DNA of 64,000 nt from Sulfurimonas sp. (GTDB taxonomy: Bacteria; Campylobacterota; Campylobacteria; Campylobacterales; Sulfurimonadaceae). Under the pieces are notes generated by a model. The model did not search any database, was not told the origin of the DNA, and saw only the letters and a program-made list of their open reading frames with translations. Shown here piece by piece: positions 31,188-40,470 of the stretch. Numbering within the stretch: position 1 is the stretch's first letter; every line of letters begins with the position of its first letter. Where the stretch lies: positions 1 through 64,000 of the forward strand of contig JALUXP010000058.1 of NCBI GenBank assembly GCA_027013295.1. The letters run 5' to 3'. Position numbers and translations under genes: made by a program.

Positions 31188-32658
31188 ATTCATTATACTC
31201 TACTCTATTTTTGGTTTTATGATAGTGGCTAGAATCTTTGGAATGCTAACTATCCCACTTACAGATACTACAGAAGCTCGTTATGCCCACACAGCTCTTT
31301 TGATGGCGGTGAGTGGTGATTGGATCACTCCTTATTATGATCTCGGTATTGCATTTTGGGGTAAGCCACCATTTTCATTTTGGATGGAAGCGTTATCCAT
31401 AAAAGTGTTTGGGATTAATGATTTTTCGGCAAGATTTCCAGCGTTGATTTTTACGCTCATGAGTATGGGTTTAATCTATACCTATCTCAAAAGATTTCAC
31501 TCAAAAGAGACTGCTCTTTGGGGCATACTTATCTACTTTAGTTTCTTGCTAACTTATGCACTCTCAGGGGCTATTTTAACCGATCCATATCTTGCTTTTG
31601 CTACTACCTTGTCTATGATAGCCTTTGTTATGCTCCTTAAAAATCAAGAAAAGTACTGGGGTTACCTCTTTTTTCTCGGTCTTGGTATAGGGATGCTTGC
31701 TAAAGGTCCACTCGCTATTGTCATCGTCGGTGGGGGGATGTTTTTTTGGATGCTTTTTGATTTTAAAACACGCTTTATGAGTCTAGGAAAACTTCCTTGG
31801 TTGCGTGGTATCCTCCTCATGCTCATCATCTCGCTTCCTTGGTATATCATGGCGGAGTTGAAAACGCCAGGTTTTTTAGACTACTTCATCATCGGCGAAC
31901 ACTTCAAACGATTTGTCGATTCAGGCTGGAGTGGTGACCTCTATGGTGTTGCACATAAAAAATTTCATGGTATGATTTGGCTCATGTGGATACTCTCAAG
32001 TTTCCCTTGGGTTTTTCTTGTATTTTCTGCACTTTTAAAACAAATACGCCAAAAAGAAAATCTCTTTAAAAATCTCAAATCTGATTCTACCAAAAGCTAC
32101 TTTATTATGTGGTCTCTTTTTACGATGACTTTTTTTACACTCTCTGGAAATGTTCTTTGGACTTATATCCTTCCTGCTCTCCCATCTTTGGCTATTCTTT
32201 TAGCCTTGCATCTGGAAAAATCATCTTTTGAGATTAAAGTGTTTTCAAAGCATATTCAGTATGGGATGCTCTTGTTTGTACCTATCATTCTACTCGTAGC
32301 AAATCTTTACATCATAAAAAATCCAGACTCCATTAACACAGAAAAAGCTCTTATTGGGTACTATAATAGTATTAAAAAAGAGGGTGAAAAGATATATTAT
32401 CTTTATGAACGACCATTTTCTGCACAATACTACAGTAATGACAAAGCTATCTTCGTTCATAACAAAGACAGGATAAAAAACAGGTCAACAAGTATGGGAT
32501 ATAAAGAATTTTTAGATCAACTCCCAGCATCGCATTCTCATGCTTTTTTAGTCATTCAAAATAACCAGACAAAACCTTTTAGTAAACTCTTTGGCAACAA
32601 AATAGTACAAAGATATAAAAATAGAAGTAAAACAATGTTTGAGTATACTCCAAACTAA
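31177..32658 (+). CDS. ArnT/PMT-like family 39 glycosyltransferase
   Basis: TDTTEARYAHTALLM, FWGKPPFSFWMEALS, multi-TM. Confidence 0.85.
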   Translation: MKNKFIILYSIFGFMIVARIFGMLTIPLTDTTEARYAHTALLMAVSGDWITPYYDLGIAFWGKPPFSFWMEALSIKVFGINDFSARFPALIFTLMSMGLIYTYLKRFHSKETALWGILIYFSFLLTYALSGAILTDPYLAFATTLSMIAFVMLLKNQEKYWGYLFFLGLGIGMLAKGPLAIVIVGGGMFFWMLFDFKTRFMSLGKLPWLRGILLMLIISLPWYIMAELKTPGFLDYFIIGEHFKRFVDSGWSGDLYGVAHKKFHGMIWLMWILSSFPWVFLVFSALLKQIRQKENLFKNLKSDSTKSYFIMWSLFTMTFFTLSGNVLWTYILPALPSLAILLALHLEKSSFEIKVFSKHIQYGMLLFVPIILLVANLYIIKNPDSINTEKALIGYYNSIKKEGEKIYYLYERPFSAQYYSNDKAIFVHNKDRIKNRSTSMGYKEFLDQLPASHSHAFLVIQNNQTKPFSKLFGNKIVQRYKNRSKTMFEYTPN

Positions 32659-32669
32659 ATCGTACAAAC

Positions 32670-33734
32670 ATGCAGACTTTATTGGAAGAGTTTTATAAAA
32701 CTGACTTGGTAATAGAAAAGTTTCATTACAGAAAACTTTATATAGATGAAAAAAGTTACCAACTTAGTGGCATCACCCAAAGTGGTAAAACAAAACTTGT
32801 AAAAAACTATTTACTCTCTCTTAAAAAAAGTTCCTATCTCTATATAAACTGTGCAGATGTCCGAATAGAGCTAGATGCCTTTAATGATGCACTCCCTGAG
32901 TATTGCTTAGAAAATAAGATAGAAACTCTTGTCCTTGATAATTTTGACCCAAGATTTAAGTTTGTAAATGTCTCTCAACTTATCCTCATCTCACAGAGAC
33001 AATATCATTATGATTTTTTACAAACCATCAAACTTTATCCTCTTGACTATGAGGAGTTTTTAGCATTTGAACATAAATATGACTCAACTGCACTAAATAA
33101 CTTCTTTCAGCTTGGTGGTTTTGCTCACATGAATAGGGTTACCCCAGATGAGAGATACAACTACATCCAAAAAAGTTTACACTTAGCTCTTGAACCTCAG
33201 GAGTTTGAGATTTTAAAGTACGCTGCTAAGGTTATAGCACAAAAGGTTTCCCCTTTTTCTATCTATGAGAGACTTAAACTTAACATAAAAGTATCAAAAG
33301 ACAAACTTTACAAAAGCTACGATGCCCTTGTAGAAAAAGGCTATCTCCATGAACTCGCAAAACTAGAGCATCCAAAAGCTACGAAGAAACTTTACCTTTG
33401 TGATATCTCTCTCAAATCTGCACTGAGTATTGCTAAACATTTTGGGCGACTCTTTGAAAATATGATTTTTTTAGAGCTTCTCAAAAATGGTATAGTATGT
33501 TTTTATGATGAAGCTATAGAATTTTACATCCCAACAAATGATGAGATTATACTCACGATACCTTTTGCACAAGAGAGAGCCCTTTTTAAAAAGATAGAGT
33601 CCATAGAGGCATTTTTATTTACATATCAGATAAAAAAAGTTACAGTCGTTACGATGAGCAAAGAGGGTAGTATCAACCACCCCCTTTCTGAGATTGTTAT
33701 GATACCCTTTGATATCTGGGCATTAGGAGATTAA
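32670..33734 (+). CDS. P-loop ATPase (AAA_14 / DUF4143-like)
   Basis: Walker A GITQSGKT, TLVLDNFDP Walker B-like, winged-helix-like C-terminal half. Confidence 0.65.
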   Translation: MQTLLEEFYKTDLVIEKFHYRKLYIDEKSYQLSGITQSGKTKLVKNYLLSLKKSSYLYINCADVRIELDAFNDALPEYCLENKIETLVLDNFDPRFKFVNVSQLILISQRQYHYDFLQTIKLYPLDYEEFLAFEHKYDSTALNNFFQLGGFAHMNRVTPDERYNYIQKSLHLALEPQEFEILKYAAKVIAQKVSPFSIYERLKLNIKVSKDKLYKSYDALVEKGYLHELAKLEHPKATKKLYLCDISLKSALSIAKHFGRLFENMIFLELLKNGIVCFYDEAIEFYIPTNDEIILTIPFAQERALFKKIESIEAFLFTYQIKKVTVVTMSKEGSINHPLSEIVMIPFDIWALGD

Positions 33735-33740
33735 GGACTT

Positions 33741-34301
33741 ATGAAAAGATTATGTGGCATAGATGAAGCAGGTCGTGGACCTATAGCAGGAGATCTTGTT
33801 GTGGCTGGGTGTATCTTCTATGAGCATACTAAGATAAATGGTTTAAATGACTCCAAAAAGATAAGTGAAAAAAGACGCTCAGAGCTTTTTGATGAGATAG
33901 AACCAAATACACAAAACCATATTGTCGTTATCTCCCCAGCCGAGCTAGATGCTAAGGGCATCTCAAAGTGTATGTATGATGCACTTCTTGAGATTAAGTC
34001 AAGACTCTCTGCCCAAGAGTATCTCTTTGATGGCAATACTACTTTTGGGGTGGAGGGATTGGAGACTATGGTAAAAGCTGATGGTAAAATTGCCGAGGTG
34101 AGTGCTGCATCTATCCTTGCCAAAGTCACTCATGACTCTAACATCATCAAAGATGCAAAGCTCTATCCTGAGTATGGTTTTGAAAAACACAAAGGATATG
34201 GGACTGCTCACCATATAGAGATGATAAAAAAATATGGTTACTGCCCTATCCATAGAAGAAGTTTCAAGGTTAAAGCCTTAGAATCTTCATTTGGAGTGTA
34301 A
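33741..34301 (+). CDS. rnhB: Ribonuclease HII
   Basis: CGIDEAGRGPIAGDLVVAGC, NDSKKISEKRR, KVTHDSNI. Confidence 0.96.
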   Translation: MKRLCGIDEAGRGPIAGDLVVAGCIFYEHTKINGLNDSKKISEKRRSELFDEIEPNTQNHIVVISPAELDAKGISKCMYDALLEIKSRLSAQEYLFDGNTTFGVEGLETMVKADGKIAEVSAASILAKVTHDSNIIKDAKLYPEYGFEKHKGYGTAHHIEMIKKYGYCPIHRRSFKVKALESSFGV

Positions 34302-34313
34302 AATCTGCAATTT

Positions 34314-34682
34314 TTATTGCATTCCGCTTCCACATTTTCCAGTGCCACACTTCATCGCTGGTTGGGTTTTTCCACATTTACCATCCCCACATTTTATCGT
34401 GAGTTTATTTCCGTTTGGCTCGCGTACACAGTCGTAAGCCTCTTTGGTTGTTTTTGCATTTTTCACACACTCTTGTCTTGAGTCTTTCTCACGCATTTGA
34501 GAGAGCATATTATTTTTCTTTTTTGCTAAAGCCGTATTGCCATCGAACATGTTCGCGCCACATTTACCAGCCCCACATTTCATGCCATCGCCTAAAACAT
34601 CTCCACCTTTATCCACTTTACGAAAGTCACACCCACCTAAAAAGATGAGTGCTACTAAACTAAGCCATACTAATTGTTTCAT
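34314..34682 (-). CDS. Putative lipoprotein with three KCGxGKCG motifs (metal-binding candidate)
   Basis: Lipobox LIFLGGC; MKCGAGKCG, IKCGDGKCG, MKCGTGKCG; overlaps CusA-like CDS by 23 bp. Confidence 0.75.
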   Translation of the reverse strand: MKQLVWLSLVALIFLGGCDFRKVDKGGDVLGDGMKCGAGKCGANMFDGNTALAKKKNNMLSQMREKDSRQECVKNAKTTKEAYDCVREPNGNKLTIKCGDGKCGKTQPAMKCGTGKCGSGMQ

Positions 34683-37600
34683 TTGTTTTTTCCTCTAGTT
34701 TTTGTTCTAATTGTCTTTTTGCATATATCTCAAAGAGTATTGGAATTATAACAAGACTAAGGATAGCGGAGCTTATTATCCCTCCTAATACAGGGGCTGC
34801 GATGCGTTGCATCACTTCACTTCCTACTCCATGCGTGTACATGATAGGTGCTAGACCTGCAAGGATGGCAAAGACAGTCATTAGTTTTGGACGAACTCTC
34901 TGAACTGCACCCTCATAGATAGCAGCATTGAGATCTTGTTCATTAAAAGCATCACCATTTTTCTCGTATGACTCATCAACAGATTCTTGAAGATATACTA
35001 TCATCACTATGGCTGTCTCTGCTGCAACTCCAAGGAGTGCCAAGAAACCTACAATGACAGCAATACTCATAGAAAAGTTAAGTATATCTACATAGATAAG
35101 ACCACCCAAGAGTGCAAACGGCAGTGTAAAAAATACTATGAGTGTTGGTGCCATCTTTCCTAGTGCAAAATAGATAAGCACCAAGATACTTAAAATAACT
35201 GCAGGGATAATCCAAATGATTTTTTTCATTGCTGATGCTAAGTATTCTGATTGCCCAGCCCACTCCACATAGTATCCAGTATCAAAATCTATCTCATCTA
35301 TGAGTTTTTTGCCTTCTTCTTTGTATGAAGTCGCACTCACACCCTCTTTTGGTGTGATATAGACAAAAGTTACAGGGGTAGCCATCTCAGACTTGATAAC
35401 TGATGCACTCTGTCTGTATTTTACTTCAGCAAATGTAGAGAGAGGTACGAAACCAAGCGATGTTTTAATCTGTATATCTTTTATAGACTCGATGCTTCTT
35501 CTTTCCTTCTCGTCCAAACGCAGGGCAATAGGATAACGCTCCAAACCTTTGTACATAGTTGAGACTCGCATCCCACCGATGGCAAGTGCTGTGTATTGGA
35601 GCAACACATCCTTAGACAAACCATAGCGTTGGAGTTTCTTTTCATCTATGTCAATATCAAGATAATACCCAGCACTCGCTTGGTCAGCAAAGACCGATAA
35701 GGTCTTGTCAAATCCTCTGAGTTTTTCCTCTATGAGCTTCCCAAATTTTTGAAGCCCCTCTGGAGTTTGTCCATAAAGTTTGATACCAAGTGGTGTCCTT
35801 ATCCCTGAAAGAAGCATATCAATACGCCCACGGATAGGGTATGTCCATGAGTTTGTAAGCCCCGGAACTTGAAGGGCATCTTCCATCTCTTGACGAAGTT
35901 TTGAGTAGGTCATCCCCTTTCTCCACTCACTCTTTGGCTTAAGCGTAATGATGGTCTCAAGCATACTAAGTGGTGCAGGATCTGTCGCAGTAGATGCTCT
36001 ACCAGCCTTACCAAATACAGACTCAACCTCTGGAAAACTCTTGATGATTTTATCTGTTTTTTGCGTGAGTTCTTTAGCTTGATCTATACTGATCCCATAA
36101 GGTGTTACAGGCATATACATAAAGCTCTGCTCGTTGATCATAGGCATAAACTCCCATTTAAGACTTTTATAAAGGGGATACATATACCCAAGAGATGCTA
36201 CAACAAGGACAATTACTAAGTATTTGAGTTTAAGTCCATAGACAATAACAGGATGATACACCCAGATAAAAAATCTATTGAGAGGATTTTTAGCCTCTGG
36301 TAAAATTCTTCCCTTTACGAAAAAGACCATTAAAACAGGCACTAAAGTGATGGAGAGCATAGCTCCAGCTGCCATAGCAAATGTTTTCGTAAAAGCGAGT
36401 GGTGTAAAGAGTAAGCCCTCTTGCCCAGACAATGCAAAGATAGGCAAAAATGAAACAACGATAAGTGCAAGGGCAAAAAATATCGGACGACCAACAAGTT
36501 GAGAAGACTTCATTATAATATCTATACGCTCTTCATTTGTCGGGATTCTACCCTCTCTATGCTCAAACTTGTGTAGCATTTTATGGGCATTTTCTATCAT
36601 AACGATGGAGGCATCTACCATCGCACCAATGGCGATAGCAATCCCCCCTAAACTCATAATATTTGAACCAATGCCAAAGAGAAACATAAGTAAGAAAGTG
36701 CTTCCAATAGTAAGTGGAAGCACGATAAGTACGATAAGTGATGAACGAAAGTGCATCAAGAAAAGTCCGATGATGATAATAACGATAATACTCTCCTCTA
36801 TGAGCGTACCTTTGAGTGTATCAACCGCTTTTTCTATGAGTGATGAACGATCGTAAACTGTAGTTACATCGACACCATCTACTTTAAGCTCTTTCATCTT
36901 TTTCTTTACACGCTGAAGTGCACTGTAGACATCCTCGCCATAGCGAATTAAGACGATTCCCCCTACGACTTCACCATCGCCATTGAGGTCGGCAACCCCT
37001 CGACGCGCTGCAGGAGTGAGTTCTACGCGACCAATATCACCAAGTGTGATTTGCACCCCACCTTTTTCAGTTACGACAAGTTTACGGATATCATCTAAAT
37101 CTTTCACATAACCTTTCGCTTGTACCATCCACTCAAAACCATTTTCTATCACTATACGACCACCGGTATCGTTGTTGTTAGACTTAAGCACTTTTGCAAC
37201 ATCGTTGATGCTAAGGTTGTAGCGGATGAGATTATCATTATTGACAGTTACTTGGTAAGTTGGGATAAATCCACCAATAGAAGCAACTTCACTTACACCG
37301 TCTACACCCATTAAAGCGTATTTATAATAATAATCTTGTAGTGTACGCAACTGTGCTAGATTTTTTGTCTTGGAACTTAGTGCATACTCGTATGCCCAAC
37401 CAACACCCGAAGCATCTGGCCCAAGTGAAACCTCCATAGAATCAGGAAGCTGTGACTGTACAGAAGCGAGTTGTTCAAGTACACGGCTTCTAGCCCAGTA
37501 GAGGTCAGTTCCCTCTTTAAAGATGATGTAGACAAGCCCATTTTCATAAGTAGAATACCCACGAACAGTCTCTATATCAGCAATAGCTAAAAACTGAGCC

Positions 37601-37809
37601 ACAAGGATGTAAGTTCCCTGTTCTTCAACAATCTCAGGAGATTGTCCTGCCCAATTAATCTGCACTATCACCTGAGGAGGGGAAAGATCTGGCAGAGCAT
37701 CTAGTGGAGTGTTCTTCATAGCATAGTATGAACCCATAGAGATAAAAAGTGTCATCATCAGTATTAAAAACTTGTTCTTAATACTGAATTCTATTAGTTT
37801 TTCAATCAT
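34660..37809 (-). CDS. cusA: Heavy-metal efflux RND permease, CusA/CzcA family
   Basis: 1049 aa, ENAHKMLHKFEHR, GPDASGVGWAYEYAL, AGQSPEIVEEQGTYI. Confidence 0.9.
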   Translation of the reverse strand: MIEKLIEFSIKNKFLILMMTLFISMGSYYAMKNTPLDALPDLSPPQVIVQINWAGQSPEIVEEQGTYILVAQFLAIADIETVRGYSTYENGLVYIIFKEGTDLYWARSRVLEQLASVQSQLPDSMEVSLGPDASGVGWAYEYALSSKTKNLAQLRTLQDYYYKYALMGVDGVSEVASIGGFIPTYQVTVNNDNLIRYNLSINDVAKVLKSNNNDTGGRIVIENGFEWMVQAKGYVKDLDDIRKLVVTEKGGVQITLGDIGRVELTPAARRGVADLNGDGEVVGGIVLIRYGEDVYSALQRVKKKMKELKVDGVDVTTVYDRSSLIEKAVDTLKGTLIEESIIVIIIIGLFLMHFRSSLIVLIVLPLTIGSTFLLMFLFGIGSNIMSLGGIAIAIGAMVDASIVMIENAHKMLHKFEHREGRIPTNEERIDIIMKSSQLVGRPIFFALALIVVSFLPIFALSGQEGLLFTPLAFTKTFAMAAGAMLSITLVPVLMVFFVKGRILPEAKNPLNRFFIWVYHPVIVYGLKLKYLVIVLVVASLGYMYPLYKSLKWEFMPMINEQSFMYMPVTPYGISIDQAKELTQKTDKIIKSFPEVESVFGKAGRASTATDPAPLSMLETIITLKPKSEWRKGMTYSKLRQEMEDALQVPGLTNSWTYPIRGRIDMLLSGIRTPLGIKLYGQTPEGLQKFGKLIEEKLRGFDKTLSVFADQASAGYYLDIDIDEKKLQRYGLSKDVLLQYTALAIGGMRVSTMYKGLERYPIALRLDEKERRSIESIKDIQIKTSLGFVPLSTFAEVKYRQSASVIKSEMATPVTFVYITPKEGVSATSYKEEGKKLIDEIDFDTGYYVEWAGQSEYLASAMKKIIWIIPAVILSILVLIYFALGKMAPTLIVFFTLPFALLGGLIYVDILNFSMSIAVIVGFLALLGVAAETAIVMIVYLQESVDESYEKNGDAFNEQDLNAAIYEGAVQRVRPKLMTVFAILAGLAPIMYTHGVGSEVMQRIAAPVLGGIISSAILSLVIIPILFEIYAKRQLEQKLEEKTNETISMA

Positions 37810-37811
37810 GA

Positions 37812-38813
37812 TTAGTAAAGCCCGTTAATTTGTGCATCTGAATCCATCATAAACAAGGCATTGTTTACAACCTCTTCACCTTCACTTAGCCCATCTGTTA
37901 TCGCATAGGTATTAGCATTGATCACTTTGACCTGTACCTCTAAAGGCTCATACTCACCTTCGTACTCTCCAACCATAAACACATAATGTTTTCCATTTTT
38001 AAGAATCACCGCAGTTGATGGGAGGGTAAGCTGTGTGAGTGAATTTTCGAGTGAAATCACTGTAGCATACATCCCAGGGAAAAGTTGATTTGCACTATTT
38101 TTAACACGCAAACGAAGCGTAAGCGTTGCTACTTTTGGATCGAGTTCTGGATAGAGTAGTTTATTTGTAGTTTTATACACAGTATCTAAACCTTTAAACC
38201 TTAGCTCATACTTTGGTGTAATTGAGAGTTGTGCGCGTTCCTCCTCAAAGAGCTTTGCCTCTACCCAAACTTCATCAAGATTGACGATTTGAAAGATCCT
38301 TTGTTTTGCTTTAAAAGCACTACCGTTGTCAATACTTTTTTCAAATATATAACCACTCTGTGGTGCATAAATTTTCGTATTTGGCATCGCTTTATCTTGT
38401 TTTATAATCTCTACTATCTCTTTTTGACTCACGCCTAAAAGTTCTAACTTGAGTTTTGCACTCTCAAGCATCCCTTTATTTTGTCTTTCCTGTGTGTATT
38501 TGTAAGTATTGAGGTACTCATCTTTTGCTTTAAAAACTTCTGGTGAATAGACCTCGGCCAAAAGTTGACCTTTTTTCACTTTCATGTAAATTTTATCTGC
38601 ATAAAGTTTGACTACATACCCACCAAACCTTGGTGACATATCATATATTCTTGCTTCATCAGCTTTGACAAACCCATAGTTTTTGACCCTTTGCGAGAGT
38701 GTTTGTTTTTTTACTTTAACAGTTTGCACAGAAAAAAGCTGCTCCACCGTTGCCTCTTTTGCACTCAAAACCATTGACACAGCAAGTGCCAATAAAATAG
38801 TTATTTTTTTCAT
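37812..38813 (-). CDS. Efflux RND periplasmic adaptor (CusB-like)
   Basis: Signal peptide, barrel-sandwich fold (KVKKGQLLAEVYSPEV), TKIYAPQSGYI. Confidence 0.88.
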   Translation of the reverse strand: MKKITILLALAVSMVLSAKEATVEQLFSVQTVKVKKQTLSQRVKNYGFVKADEARIYDMSPRFGGYVVKLYADKIYMKVKKGQLLAEVYSPEVFKAKDEYLNTYKYTQERQNKGMLESAKLKLELLGVSQKEIVEIIKQDKAMPNTKIYAPQSGYIFEKSIDNGSAFKAKQRIFQIVNLDEVWVEAKLFEEERAQLSITPKYELRFKGLDTVYKTTNKLLYPELDPKVATLTLRLRVKNSANQLFPGMYATVISLENSLTQLTLPSTAVILKNGKHYVFMVGEYEGEYEPLEVQVKVINANTYAITDGLSEGEEVVNNALFMMDSDAQINGLY

Positions 38814-39991
38814 TGTAATTCTCCCCTTAAGGCTGAAATTTTTGCATTTTCTCGATTGTAATTTGCTATCGCACTGATGCTCTTTTGTTCTAACTTTAAT
38901 TTTTGTTCTAACAAGTATATATATTTAAAAAGATCCCCACCTGTAGAGATACTTGAACTTGTAAGTTTAAACATGTGTGCAACTTGAGGTAAGGCAGCAT
39001 CATGGATGAGATGGTATATCTCATATTCTGATTCCATCTGTCTGTAGATACTCATGAAATCTGCATCGATTTTTAAACTTATGTCATTTTTAAGGCTTTT
39101 TGTTGCAAGGATGAGTGTTCTTTGCTCCTCCTCTTTCATATCTTCAGTACCATACATTGGCAAAGAAAGTCCAAAACCCAAGGTAAAATAGTCATTGTAG
39201 TTCGGTCTTCGTGAATAAGCACCTATCACATTCAAATCTGGGTAGTTATTGATCTCGGCATTTTTAATCATCGCTTTATTTTTAAGAATCTCTTTTTCTT
39301 TTAAAAGTAATTCTGGGTTTTTACTTAGAGCAGATTTCAGGCTCTCTATACTTGGCATCTTCTCTTGCATAGACAGGCTTAGTGTGATTTTGTTAACTTC
39401 TATGGCAGTAAGATACGAGAGTCTTTGGTATGCAGTAAAAATTTTTGATTTGAGGACACTCTTTTGAATTTTAAATTCAGTTAAAGAGAGCTCAGCTGAC
39501 ATGATACCCATGTGTTGATTTTTACCTGTGGATGTGTAAGACTCTGAGAGTTCTATATTTTGTCTTGTGATGTTTTCATATTCTTGAATAATTTTTAAAA
39601 GCTCTTGGAGTTCCCAAATATTATACGCTTGATTCTTAATCTCATTAACAAGTTTTACTTGTGCATCAAAGAGTGTAGAATCTAAAATGCCTTCATCTGC
39701 TTTACTGATCTCAAGTAAAGTATCTCTCTTTCCATAGTATGGAAGTTTTTGTTGCAAAGTAAGTGTTTGCTTATGCATCTTTTGTGTTTTGTCAAGATTA
39801 TCTGCTGAAAATGACAAAACAGGGTTAGCAAATTGTTTAGAGATATCTTGTGCTGATTGGTTTGCTGTAATCCTATGTTCAATCGATGCTAAGCTTGGAT
39901 TTTTTTCTAAAGCTTGTGTGATGAGCTCATCAAGGCTTAGAGCAAAAAGCTCTAAACTCAAAAACGATAGGAGTAATAATACTTTTTTCAT
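38810..39991 (-). CDS. TolC-family outer membrane efflux protein
   Basis: Signal peptide, OEP repeats (NPSLASIEHRITA, NPELLLKEKEIL), operon position. Confidence 0.88.
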   Translation of the reverse strand: MKKVLLLLSFLSLELFALSLDELITQALEKNPSLASIEHRITANQSAQDISKQFANPVLSFSADNLDKTQKMHKQTLTLQQKLPYYGKRDTLLEISKADEGILDSTLFDAQVKLVNEIKNQAYNIWELQELLKIIQEYENITRQNIELSESYTSTGKNQHMGIMSAELSLTEFKIQKSVLKSKIFTAYQRLSYLTAIEVNKITLSLSMQEKMPSIESLKSALSKNPELLLKEKEILKNKAMIKNAEINNYPDLNVIGAYSRRPNYNDYFTLGFGLSLPMYGTEDMKEEEQRTLILATKSLKNDISLKIDADFMSIYRQMESEYEIYHLIHDAALPQVAHMFKLTSSSISTGGDLFKYIYLLEQKLKLEQKSISAIANYNRENAKISALRGELQ

Positions 39992-40001
39992 AAAATTTTT
40001 C

Positions 40002-40385
40002 CTATATGTTTATAGAAGTTTTAACTCTTGATTTTTTACCTGTTTTAGGAGTGATGAAGATAAAAAGTTGCCAAGTTCCACCCATTGCTAGGTTAACAGT
40101 TACTTGGTATTTTCCATTGCCTAAGTCTTTTGCATCTGTTTTAGACTCCATCGCTGGCATACCTGGCATCGCTGGCATAAATGCTTTTACTTTTACTTTT
40201 GCCCCTGCTGGGATTTGACCTTTTTGTTTGATATCAAGGATAAAAGTATTGGAACCTACTCCAAGTGGTTTCTCGGATGAGATGTGGATTGTAGTCGCTC
40301 GAGATTTTGCATCTTTGTCGAATGCCGCTGCGTGTAATGATGTTAGTAGTAACATCGCTGAAAATATGATAGATAAAGTTTTCAT
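40002..40385 (-). CDS. YtkA/FixH-like secreted protein with MPAMPGMPAM motif
   Basis: Signal peptide; KVKAFMPAMPGMPAMESKTDAKDLGNGKYQVTVNLAMGGTWQLFI. Confidence 0.75.
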   Translation of the reverse strand: MKTLSIIFSAMLLLTSLHAAAFDKDAKSRATTIHISSEKPLGVGSNTFILDIKQKGQIPAGAKVKVKAFMPAMPGMPAMESKTDAKDLGNGKYQVTVNLAMGGTWQLFIFITPKTGKKSRVKTSINI

Positions 40386-40470
40386 ATTTGAGTTCCTTTA
40401 TTTTTTAGATTGAGTAATTATACAATCTTTCTGTGCAGTGAGTGTGAATGTTTTTAGGGAAGATGGAAGA

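Noticed and set aside
34306-34321. TGCAAT-TTTT-ATTGCA hairpin between rnhB and the lipoprotein gene
   Set aside because: Short AT-rich stem; could be a weak bidirectional terminator but too weak to claim.
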